Source: Muraenolepis orangiensis
Taxonomy: Eukaryota; Chordata; Actinopteri; Gadiformes; Muraenolepididae
DNA: 64,000 nucleotides
Assembly: GCA_027704905.1 (NCBI GenBank)
Contig: CM051006.1
Location: forward strand, 10,127,725 to 10,191,724
Reading direction: 5' to 3'
The notes below the pieces were generated by a model that was not told the origin of the DNA, did not search any database, and worked only from the letters and a program-made list of their open reading frames with translations. How positions within the stretch are numbered: position 1 is the stretch's first letter; every line of letters begins with the position of its first letter. Positions 1 through 51,982 of the stretch are shown in pieces. The position numbers and the translations under genes were made by a program.

Positions 1-418
1 TGCATGTGTTCCACAGGAGAGATAAAGGTGCTATTGATTACATTTTTATGCAGCCGAATCATCAAAATATATATACATCCCCATAGCTTTTAAAAAAGCT
101 GTGCAGAATAAAAGTATTACTTTTCACGAAAGTAAACATTATGATTGGGAATTAATCAGTTGAAGAATTTTTGACAGGTCCGAAATGAATGTGTTGTTTA
201 TCTCTGTGGATAGCTGGAAAAGTAGGAGCAAGACCAGGGTGAAAACATTGGTCTTAATCACTTGACATGACATCTTGACATGAGTCTGTCTCACTTCACT
301 TGACCATGAAATATGGCAGTTGTGGAACAAACTGGAAACCACTGGAATGGAACGGAAGGGGGGAAAGGGGACATCTAGTGGTGGAATGTTATCAATGTTT
401 TAGACCCAAAGTTCTCAC
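1..418 (-). other. Myosin intron, cut by the window edge
   Basis: Sequence after the donor at 418-417. It is AT-rich with a polypurine stretch, and I see no exon in it. Confidence 0.7.
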
Positions 419-20455
<20,037 letters not shown>

Positions 20456-20559
20456 GGTGCTGTCTCCGCTGGCGCTGGGAGGGGGGCCGCGTGGTCGTCC
20501 CATCAGATTGGATTTGATTAGATGTGATCTTGTGTAATCTAATCTCATTTAGATGAGAT

Positions 20560-20770
20560 TAAGTGTGGAGTGTGTGTGTGGTTGGTGTCTGGTTGAAGCA
20601 GCCTCACCTGGCCCCCAGGCAGACTAATTAGAGTCTGGGGCTGGGTGAGGCGGCACACCTCAAAACTACAATACATCTGTAAAATCACCATCAACCTGTG
20701 TCCTTGTGGTCAAAGGAGGAGCCCAAAAAAAGCCTGTTTAATGGCATGTGACAGGGGAGACTGCTACAAT
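20560..20770 (+). repeat. Interspersed repeat, solo-LTR-like (diverged copy 3)
   Basis: In myosin intron 2, just upstream of the start-codon exon. Shares GTGTGGAGTGTGTG, GCAGCCTCACCTGGC, GGCACACCT and the GACTGCTACA end with the other copies. Confidence 0.6.
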
Positions 20771-21188
20771 TTCATTACATTACATTTGATTGCTTTATAT
20801 TACATTAAATAACATCACATTACATTATATTACATGACAACATTCAATGACATTAGATCAAATGACATTGCATTACATTTGCCAGATTACGATTACATTT
20901 AGGTGTAATCTAATCAACTTCATTGCCTTCTTAATATGATTCCAGTTGGTCCAGATGGTTTATAGTAGCTAAATTGGTGTATGTAACAGTGATGGCAATG
21001 ACATGAAGTGAATTAAATGAAATGCCATTTGTGACTTCAACTCTGTTACGGGTACGTCAGACACAACATTATTATTGTTGAAAGGCACCATGTGAAGGAG
21101 ACCAGATGGGTCTGTGGTGGCATCGTTGGTGAAATAAGTTGAAAAAGAAGAAATAGCAATGGGAAGAAAGAGTGAAATCAATGCTTAC

Positions 21189-21232
21189 CTGTATTGACCT
21201 CCAAGATATATAGGTATATTCTTCTACCGTCG
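21189..21232 (-). other. Non-coding exon 2 (5' UTR) of the myosin gene
   Basis: 44 bases bounded by acceptor TTTTACAG and donor CAG/GTAAGC on the minus strand, with no ATG. Two non-coding leader exons before the start-codon exon are typical of sarcomeric myosin genes. Confidence 0.6.
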
Positions 21233-21378
21233 CTGTAAAACATGTTTTTAGCGTATTCAGTTAGTAATGGACATTTAGTAGTGTCACACTGAGAGAAGCT
21301 ATTTTGTCAATGAAATATTACTTTTTTTCAAGACATAAAAAATAAAAAGAAGCAATTTAAAGCAAAGAAGGGTCTTAC

Positions 21379-21408
21379 CAGAGAGGCTGCAGAAGTTTCA
21401 GAAGCTGT
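21379..21408 (-). other. Non-coding exon 1 (5' UTR) of the myosin gene
   Basis: Sense sequence between the TATA box and a consensus donor (CTCTG/GTAAGA). There is no ATG. The upper end is estimated from TATA spacing and may be off by several bases. Confidence 0.6.
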
Positions 21409-21430
21409 GACCAGTGATGATGGCCCGGCC

Positions 21431-21442
21431 TCTTCTTATACC
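21431..21442 (-). promoter_or_regulatory. TATA box of the myosin heavy chain gene
   Basis: On the minus strand this reads GGTATAAGAAGA. It lies about 25-30 bases before the inferred first exon, whose donor CTCTG/GTAAGA is at 21379/21378. A strong TATA box is usual for sarcomeric myosin genes. A (GT)n tract (sense strand) begins about 70 bases further upstream. Confidence 0.75.
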
Positions 21443-21510
21443 GCCCCTCAGAGTGTGAAGCCAGGCAGAGGTTAAAAGATGAGGAAGTCTCTGATGACAC
21501 CCACCCACTC

Positions 21511-21761
<251 letters not shown>

Positions 21762-23225
21762 GCTGTATTAGATATATTTAATATCTTGCTTTAATTTTTA
21801 ACCCTAGAATAGGCCTAGTCCTAACCTATGTGTCAATCTCCACATTTCATAATAAACAAAAATGTACTATATATATATATATTGATATATATATATGTAA
21901 TATTTAAAGCAGCTCTAATGTAGGCCTTCTACAAGTCAGGGTGGGTCCATCCAAAGTTTCCATTTGATAAGATCGGCAAAGACAACACTAAGAAATATGA
22001 TATTAATAACGATCATATATGTATCCTCATGTGCTATTTTACACCATGGCCTGTGAACTACATAACGTTGACCACTGACAGCAGTGGCAGCTTATTTAAA
22101 CAATACCTTACATAAACCTTACACAATGTACAAAAATTCTAAGTATTTTACAGTCAGTAGAGGATGCTAGGGCTACTCAAAAATGGTGCAACTGTATAAT
22201 TGTTCTTGTTTTCTGCAACTTATCCTTGTACAATGTACAACTATTGAATCTAATATCGAAACATTTCAAACTTCATAACACAATTCAACCAACCATGGTA
22301 ACCTCACTTTGTGTGGTTACATGTTGGACAACATGGCGCATTGGTTTCTTCTAACATACATAAATCACATAAGAAATTACATTTTTTTAAGTAATGGGGG
22401 ACAACATCGTCCATTTGTGTCCCCACGGTGTAAACGACACCCATGGCTAATACCCGGGCTGATACACTCGGTCATATAAACAGAACTGCACTCTGTGAAC
22501 TTGGAACAAATGGCATTAAAACGAGTCGGTAAGACAATGTCATTGATTGACCTACATTACATTTAGCCACGGAGCATTTCAGCATTTGGGGAATCTTAAT
22601 CCGGGCCATATAGGTGGTGTAGGCTACTCGGCTTCAGCTGCTGTGTTAAGTGGACTGATCCGCCGGTGTCATGCACACACGTGTTAGTCTCCGCTCAAAG
22701 ACGTACCTCTATAAGTCGTGACCTTGTCGTCTAGAAATATGTCGTGACCTTGTCTAGAAATAAGTCGCGGTTCTCCCAGACGGTCATGTTTTTATTTTAT
22801 TTTATTGCAAAGCAACACGTGTCTGTTGTACCATTATATACTTTTAATTGTCAATTGTCCTAAACAAATGTATCATAGGTCACGTTTTAGGCCTATCTGC
22901 TAAGCCTATAGTATAGCCGACTTAGTTCTTCGGTTTCTGAGGCTTAGGTTTGATCCGCCAGGAGGTTATTACCTCACGAGGACACTTTCAACTCCGGAGG
23001 GTTCATTCATCATGTGTCAATACCTCCTGCTGGGCAGCCGGAGCACCGCGCAGGGTCGGGGGCAAATAGAACAATAGGCCATACTGAGACCACTATTTAT
23101 GTGAGGTTCAGGTTCTGTCTGGGTCAATGACCAATATTACACAACAACATGGAAATACTGTGTTCATGATGCTGCTGCACTACTGGCACTTTAAATGTTT
23201 CACTTTAAAAAATGTTCGCACAATT

Positions 23226-23470
23226 CAAGTACAATGGAATGCTTACGCCTCATTCCCTCCCGCAGTTTGAATTCCTAAAACAATAATATACACAATAAAA
23301 ATGAACATAAAAAGAACAATAAAGTGACTGATGGATGATGTGTACATTTTTGAAACATCATCCATTAGTCAGTTTATTGTTCATTTTTATTGTGTATAGT
23401 ATTTTTATAGTATTGTTTTAGAAATTCATACTGTGTGAGGGAATGGGGAGTAAACATTCCATTGTACTTG
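23226..23470. repeat. Inverted duplication (hairpin) of the same interspersed family
   Basis: Left arm CAAGTACAATGGAATGC...TGATGGATGATG and right arm CATCATCCATTAGTCA...CATTCCATTGTACTTG are reverse complements of about 110-120 bases around a spacer of about 15 bases. Confidence 0.85.
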
Positions 23471-24147
23471 CAAATGGCCAATTCAAATCTTGTGTCTTGT
23501 ATATGCACATTGTGTCATCTATACAATCTGTGACAATGGAAAGCACATTTAATTACATGAAAGCACCATTAGCCTATTTCTGACACAAGGCCCACCTAGG
23601 CTAGTACCTTCTGCTACATAACATGGATTTAATAGCCTATTTAAACAGGCTACCTGTTTTTATTATTGATCCAAATAATGTTAAGGTAGATAAACCACCA
23701 TCATTTATCACATTTGAAGATAGCTACAACAACACAATAAGACCAGACAGAAGTCTGGTGACATTCATAAAGGACAAAGCTAAGTCTGGACAGCTTAGCA
23801 TCCCAGACTTTAAACCATTCAGTCCGTCTCTGATCATGGGAAGACGGGAGGAAGAAACTCGAGATTTTACCCCTCACCACAGCTGTTTTATATTTGTCAT
23901 TGATGTGCTTGACAAGGTTAATGCTAAAGGTTAACGCTAATGCTTAAGGTTGATGCTAACTTCCTTGCTCTGACCGGTGGTGTGGGATGAAAATGAAAAT
24001 ACTGTCACAAAGTAATTTGGACACAGAGGACAACGTTTACATGTGGCAGGCATTATTGTTACTGTTAACTGAATGAAATGTATTCAGATAAATATTGCTT
24101 ACAAAAGAGGCAGATCTCTTTCTAATGTAGAAAACAAAGGTGTAGTA

Positions 24148-24990
24148 ATCCCTTTATACTTCTGTATACCAGGTGTCTAATTCATCCATTTATACTTCTA
24201 CTTTGAACCAGGCGTCTCATAAATCGAGTGTGTGTGTGTGTTGGTGGCTGGTTTAAGCAGCCTCACCTAGCCTGAATTGGACTGATTGGCTGGTGAGGCT
24301 GCACACCTGTGGGTCATTGTTAATCAAGGCCCACAGGTTAAAACAGCCACCACACACACTAGAGAGAGAGAGAGCTCTAGCATGTACCGTCTGCTCTGTT
24401 CACAACGATTCAAAACTCTTGCAATAAACCTCAGATTCCTCATCAACGTGTCTCTTGTCTTCGGGAGGAGCCCTCAAGCAGCCGTCACTGGCTAGTGGCT
24501 AGTGGTAGCATCGTCTGCTACATCCACTTACTTCTATTCATACCAGGTGTTTTATGTATCTATGTATACTTCTACTGTATACCAGGTGTCTAATTAATCC
24601 ATGTATACTTCTTTATACCAGGTCTCATTAATCCATTCATACTTCTATTCATACTGGGCTTCTTATTATTCCATGTATACCTCTATTCATACCAGGTGTA
24701 TTATTAATCCATTTATACTTCTACTTTATACCAGGTGTATTATTAATCCATGTATTCTTCTATTCATACCAGGTGTCGTATTAATCCATTTATACTTATT
24801 CATACCAGGTGTCTTATTAATCCATTATACTTATTCATACCAGGTTCTATAATCCATATACTACATTCATACCAGGTGTATTATTAATCCAATCATACTT
24901 CTACTTCATACCAGGTGTCTTATTATTAAATGTATACTTCGACTTTATTCCAGGTGTCTAATAAATCCATTTACACTTCTACTGTATACC
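24148..24990. repeat. 40-base minisatellite interrupted by an interspersed repeat
   Basis: Units of 36-42 bases containing CTTCTACTTTATACCAGGTG and TCTTATTAATCCATTTATA occur at 24148-24215 and 24522-24990. Between them sits a 300-base interspersed element (24219-24521), which must have inserted into the array. Confidence 0.85.
24219..24521 (+). repeat. Interspersed repeat, solo-LTR-like (copy 2)
   Basis: Close relative of 3934-4221 (shared GCACACCTGTGGGTCATTG and CTCTAGCATGTACC). It is inserted in the 40-base minisatellite at 24148-24990. Confidence 0.65.
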
Positions 24991-25166
24991 AAGTTACATT
25001 TTCTCTTCCTTTTTGAATTCATTACGCTATCACTTCTCTCTTCACTCTCATGGTTCAAATGTGTTGAATAATAACTGTTAAAACTCTTACTCTCTAAAAA
25101 ATTGTAATAACCTAAATTCAAAATTATTTTGTGTCCACAATGATAACTCGACTCAAAAATAAACCT

Positions 25167-25172
25167 TTTATT
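25167..25172 (-). terminator. lage3: Possible polyadenylation signal of lage3
   Basis: AATAAA on the minus strand, 476 bases past the stop codon; a second copy is at 25281-25286. Either would place the TGACRTCA repeat array (25388-25580) in the 3' UTR. Confidence 0.4.
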
Positions 25173-25387
25173 TGTTAATTAGTACTCCCTATACACATCT
25201 CTTGTAATTGTATCACAGAGACACAGACTTGGACTCTTAACACCACAGTATCCCCTGTATAACAATTCTGTAAAGCAATATTTATTGCTACCTTTCGGTC
25301 ACTTTAAAGAGTGAAAAATGTATGTACAAGTTTTCAATCAAAATTGTGCGTCAGCATATTTTGTGAAACCATTGCGCCTTTGCCCCT

Positions 25388-25580
25388 TTGTGATGACATC
25401 ATTGAGAACCTCCCCTATGATGACGTCATAGACGGGGGTCTCCATTGTGATGACATCATTGTGGGAGGCACCTTTATGATGACATCATTGATAACCTCCC
25501 TTATGATGAAATCATAGACTGGGTCTCCATTGTGATGACGTCATTGTGGGAGGCCCCTTTGTGATGACATCATTGGGAGC
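25388..25580. repeat. Array of TGACRTCA palindromes 3' of lage3
   Basis: Copies at 25394, 25421, 25451, 25480, 25536 and 25565, plus a variant TGAAATCA near 25507, spaced 25-31 bases. Two are exact CRE consensus TGACGTCA (25421, 25536). Spacer text such as GGTCTCCATTG recurs every fourth unit, so this is a tandem duplication. Confidence 0.85.
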
Positions 25581-25647
25581 CTCTCTTATTATGATGAAGA
25601 TGATGATGATGCCATTAAGAAGGGGTGGGGGTCGCCTTTGTCACATG

Positions 25648-26241
25648 TCATTGTGGAAGTGGGGGTCCAAACATCTCCATGGTTTCCAGGACCAGGGACA
25701 GGTGATCCATAAACGACCCCACCGACACTCGCAGAATCCGGGCCTCGTCTGCCGTCCACCTCCTTAAAAACAGTACAAGGAATACGTATATTTATACATC
25801 CAAGTGTCAATATATAAGTCGAAGTGTCTCACTGTGCGCAGTATAACATGGACATTCTGTACAGTGACATTTCTGAGTGATCAAGTGAGTCAAGTAAAAA
25901 AACAACATAAAATAGGGTATAGTATAGTTATTTTATGTGTATAGTATTGTTTTATTATTGTTTTCTAGAATATACTGCGGGAGGGAATGGGGAGTAAGCA
26001 TTCCAATGTACTTGAAAATGGCAAATACAATTCTTGAATGTTCATTTGTTTTAGAAATCCATACCGCGAGAGGGAATGGGGAGTAAGCATTACAATGCAC
26101 TTGTTGCAAATAAATGCAATAAAAATTGTATCTTGTAAAAATGTACTGAATAAAAATAATAATTAAAAAAACCGCATTGAAAATATATACCAATAAATAT
26201 ATACAAACATCCGTTATATAATAAAAAAAAAAATCTGTGCT

Positions 26242-26290
<49 letters not shown>

Positions 26291-27122
26291 AAAAACGAAT
26301 GGTTGAATTGGGGCCTCACACAGAGAGGGTGCTCCCGGACACCGTGAGCTGCTTGGTGATGCCCCCGCTCCGGGGCTCCCGGTCCGGGGACAGAGACTGG
26401 AACGCGACGGACGCTTCACGGGGCGACGGGAAGGGGACGTCCAAATCACTGTAGGGTGTAGGCTAAGGAGGGCAGCGTTGGTGGTTAACAGTAGATGACT
26501 TATTCCCGTTTGTTTCTATAATAAAACGTTGGTATCCTGCATTCAAGTGACCCTATACCCTCAATAAAGTGTTTGTGGAGATCATATCCAAGGTCCAGTT
26601 ACTTTGTCATTGAAATAATCTAGAAATATTCATAGGAGGCCATACATATTTGACAATAATCAACAAGCTTCGATATGAAATAAACGACCAACACACACAA
26701 GAGACAGAAACTAAACTTGAACACTAGAAAGCCTGATGAAAACAATACTTCCGATCATCCAATGACTTGAGATGGATCACATCCATCTGCCCCCCCCCCC
26801 CATACGTAACGCAATGTACGATTTGAATAACTAATAACCAAACGACAATGAATATCGTTAAGTGACAGAAACACGTGTGACTCCAAATCGATCCCCCAAA
26901 CCCACACAGACGCCATAAAACCAAAACCAATGCAGAAAGCAATCCATATCTTGCAGTACATTAGTACTGTCAAAGTACTTCAAAGCACGTATGTGAGCGC
27001 GTTATGTCATTAGACAATGTACTAAATGAATGCATTATCACATGTTGAATGTATACTGCTGTAAAAGAAGGATACAATTCATGCTTCCCCGACTCGTTCG
27101 GCACACCAACGGGCGCCGCCAT
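25648..27122 (-). CDS. lage3: EKC/KEOPS complex subunit LAGE3 (Pcc1 family)
   Basis: Small subunit of the KEOPS complex, which makes the t6A modification of tRNA; Pcc1 proteins dimerise the complex. Three exons on the minus strand: 27076-27122 (ATG to HE plus two bases), 26320-26448 and 25648-25762 (stop TGA). They total 291 bases, 96 residues. Diagnostic segments match the family in order: HEF-DLDVPFPSP in exons 1-2, KQLTVSGSTLSV ending exon 2, RWTADEARILRVSV and HLSLVLETMEMFGPP in exon 3. All junctions are GT-AG and keep phase (GAATT/GTATCC, TCTGT/GTGAGG, TTAAG/G). The protein is short because it lacks the long N-terminal extension of the mammalian protein. The gene is divergent to the kinase gene, with 1.1 kb between the start codons. 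Confidence 0.88.
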
Positions 27123-28255
27123 TGCAAACATCAACAACAGAGAGTATACGTAGCTGATGATGGAGAGACACACATTCACCACAACAAGTATACCGAAGCA
27201 ATGTAGGTTACTTAAAAATATATATATATAAATGCTATGTTCTCATTTTAGATATATTTTTTACCAAAAGTGTTTCGCTTTAATCGTATAAAAAAAGTAT
27301 ATATAGTATTTTTTTCATTTGACGCCTTTCGTTCTATATTAATGTAACCATGAGTCTAACTATAGTGACATCTAGAGGTCAAAGCGAACATCGCCACCGT
27401 TATCGCGCTGCTAGTTAGAATTCAATATTAATAATTAAAACCCTCCCTCTCTCGACAATTCTTCCTGTAACATCTCGCATTTTCTTGACACAAATAAACA
27501 TAGTAGCCGATTTGACTATTATAAAACTCATTATTTCTGATGTTCTTATAGGCTTCATGTTAACTCACAGCCTCGCCACAGAAAAAGATGTGACCTGCTG
27601 TCAAAGTCAGCTGTGCGCCGAGCTTGTGTCGCTCCATCTTCTAACGTCCACACTCACCGCGTCTTCTCTGAGCTTACAACATGAAGACATATCGGACAGA
27701 CATCTATGCAACCTTTTCCCCGAGCTCTGTCTGTCGCTGTAATATAGTTTAGTTTTCTACTTGCACATCTTTAATATCTGAGAAGACGAATAACGAGATC
27801 GCGAGTACTAGAGTACTAGAACACTATACACGGATATTATAATAATTAAGGCATCCCGGACGATCAAGATTTGGACACACCTCGCAATATTTACCTGTTG
27901 CAACTGTTCATAACAAAAGTAAGTGCATGCACTAGTGCTAACAATTGGTTTTAACTTAATTGATGTAACATTTGTCGCTCTGCCTTCCCCTATAGGCTAA
28001 TCTCTCGGATGTTCCAACTTTATTATTATTTTTTTAAATATTGTTTACAAGCAGGTGTTTGTGCGTGTTTGCTTATTATTACGTTGTGTTATCATCAATC
28101 CTAAATACAGTACACATACCATACATTTCATTATGATTAAATGACACATAACACTCCATTCCCTCCCTCCCTCTATCATGTCCAGCTATTGTAGGCGGTC
28201 TATATTGGGCAATGCATTTGGGCTGAATGAACGAACCATGAGTCCACCTCGAGCC
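27123..28255. other. Divergent spacer between lage3 and prkg1
   Basis: 1.1 kb between the two start codons. I could not identify a TATA box or CpG-rich block for either gene; the 5' UTRs and possible leader exons are not resolved. Confidence 0.5.
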
Positions 28256-49666
<21,411 letters not shown>

Positions 49667-49849
49667 AAGGAAGCGTCTTTCTTTCTCTGCCGCCGCCCTT
49701 CACCGAATGGTTTAAAGTGTGTTATAAAGTATGTTTATTAAATGTTGCAATTCATTCTTTTCTTTCATATAGTTGTATTGTTGGCTGTTTTAAAATAACA
49801 TGGGTCAGCGCGGATTACCATCTTTGTTTCCATATTAAAATATATGTCT

Positions 49850-50287
49850 GTTATAAATGAAAGTGTGGTTTTCAATTTTATAAATATGTTTAGAAATTAC
49901 TTGGATGGATCAGACTGGGGTAAATAATTATTCATATTTGTGTATTTGTAAAATTAATAATGATTCCAGGGAGGATTTTATATAAGGTGTTTGAGGTTAT
50001 ATTTAACATATTTGTATATGATTATGCTATACACATACAATAGCAATAGACACATCGACTTTACAGAAATTTAGAAATATAGGTCAAAGACGTTTCTACT
50101 ACAATATAATGTAAACCTCCCCCTTAGTCGCAAAACAGACATTCTTGGGAAGCAAAGCACTTTGAATGACAAGTGAAGTGAATCTTTAGGTGAAAGTGGC
50201 CAAACTACTAGTTTGTACTTACCTTTCACAATTGTGGCTTTAAAAGCATGTTTTGAAGAGCATCCATCTCTTAATCACACACACACG

Positions 50288-50367
<80 letters not shown>

Positions 50368-50374
50368 AGCTACA

Positions 50375-50453
<79 letters not shown>

Positions 50454-51760
50454 CAGATACACACATGTACTCACACACAGTCAACACAAATCGGACGTGT
50501 GAGAGTGTTTGTTGCAGAGAAGAGTAGATACTAATTAAGTCAGTGTTGTTTCCATATTAGAGCTGAGTCTGATGCTTATCTCTGCCCATTGACCTCAGGG
50601 CTAATCACGGTGGCCTGAGGTCAGGGGGGGTTTTAAAACCAGCCCTGTGTTCCCAGCCACCCGTAGCCACCGGAGTCTCCCACGCCGCACAACAGATGCA
50701 CACTGATAAGACACACCGGGTTTTCCACATTCACTAGTGGCCTTTAGGCCTATATCTCTACATGTGGTTGTTTCCGTACTGTTATTTTGCAAACATTTTA
50801 TTCATTTGATACGATTTTTTGAATGGTGAGGAATTAATGCTAAAATAAATATTGGTTGTTGTTTTTCTGGAGTTTGCACAAATTAGATTCACTAGACTAA
50901 GATATTTTTTAGAATGATGAGGATTGGTCAAATAAATACATCAATTCGTAGTTAAATAGATAATAAAATAAAATAAACAATTGAATAAATCAACAAATAA
51001 AGGGGGCCCAAAACATCTGTTTGGTCCTCGGAAGGATTATATTGTATCGGTGACTTCTATTCGATTTGACAGATTCTAATAAAATAACATTATCTGTTGA
51101 AATGAAATGAAATGAGTAAATGTAGAAGTAGTAGGCTTAATTGAGAACCTATATGTTAATACATTTTCATTATCAAATGCATTTTTAGTTTTCTCAACTT
51201 TATCCAACACAACGCAATGGTTGGAGGACCATGTCATAAAAGGCTCGGAAGAAATGAAAGCTGCATGTGAGTTTGAGTTGACCTGTGTTGGACATCGGTT
51301 GCCTGGACTGGGTTCACCAGGAACAATCAGATATCAGTGTTCACTGATCAGCCGTTCTACACGACCGAGTTGGGAAGAAACCAGACAAACGTGACCAGAA
51401 TGGAAGTCCCACGAAGCGATGCCACTTCAGTGAGGGCTATTTTTAGAACTCTTTTAAACGCATGCCGATTTTTCACATTGTATGCAACAGGGAAACCTGC
51501 TAAAACGTGTGGAAATTAAGAAGTGAAGAGTATGTTAAATAATTAATTGGAAAAGCTATTGCTGACCATTCTAACACAAATCAGGTCAGGTCAGTGAATA
51601 CTAATAAGGCCTACCTATCTATTGTTTTAAATGATTCTCCTGAATATCAACCTTGATCAAAATGTCGACGTCACACATTGATTAGACGAGCGGAAATATT
51701 CAATTAGCGAGCTCGGCTATTTCCGTCAGATGGAATCACAGTCCGGAGATGCCGCGTTCT
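49850..51760. other. Intergenic region between prkg1 and stc1
   Basis: Mostly AT-rich, with the (CA)n at 50275-50456. I see no gene in it. Confidence 0.6.
50275..50456. repeat. (CA)n between prkg1 and stc1
   Basis: About 180 bases of CA with one CAGCTACACT interruption at 50368-50378. Confidence 0.95.
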
Positions 51761-51761
51761 G

Positions 51762-51840
51762 ATTGGTTGGGCGGTCGGTCACGGTGAGTGGCGATGACCG
51801 ACTCCTCAAGTCAACCACAAAAACTTCACACATAAATAGA
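51762..51840 (+). promoter_or_regulatory. stc1: Putative stc1 core promoter (inverted CCAAT, TATA-like box)
   Basis: ATTGG (inverted CCAAT) at 51762-51766 and a TATA-like ATAAATAG at 51832-51839, about 145 bases before the ATG. A CRE-like CGACGTCA lies further up at 51666-51673. The 5' UTR that follows includes a CA/CCC-rich stretch (51884-51960). Confidence 0.5.
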
Positions 51841-51982
51841 GGAGAGAGGGTCTCCGTCTAGACAAGCAACCGAGAAGAACACCCCCCCCCCACACACACA
51901 CACACCCACACAACAAGACACACACACACCCACCCACACACACACACCCACACACACACTGTCATCCAGCCGTCAAGAGAAC

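Larger units (their letters stand above)
21780..25160. other. Intergenic region between the myosin promoter and lage3
   Basis: No convincing gene. It holds the inverted repeat (23226-23470), the 40-base minisatellite with its insertion (24148-24990), and a short direct repeat GTCGTGACCTTGTC at 22716 and 22742. An open frame at 23623-23934 is treated under findings. Confidence 0.6.
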
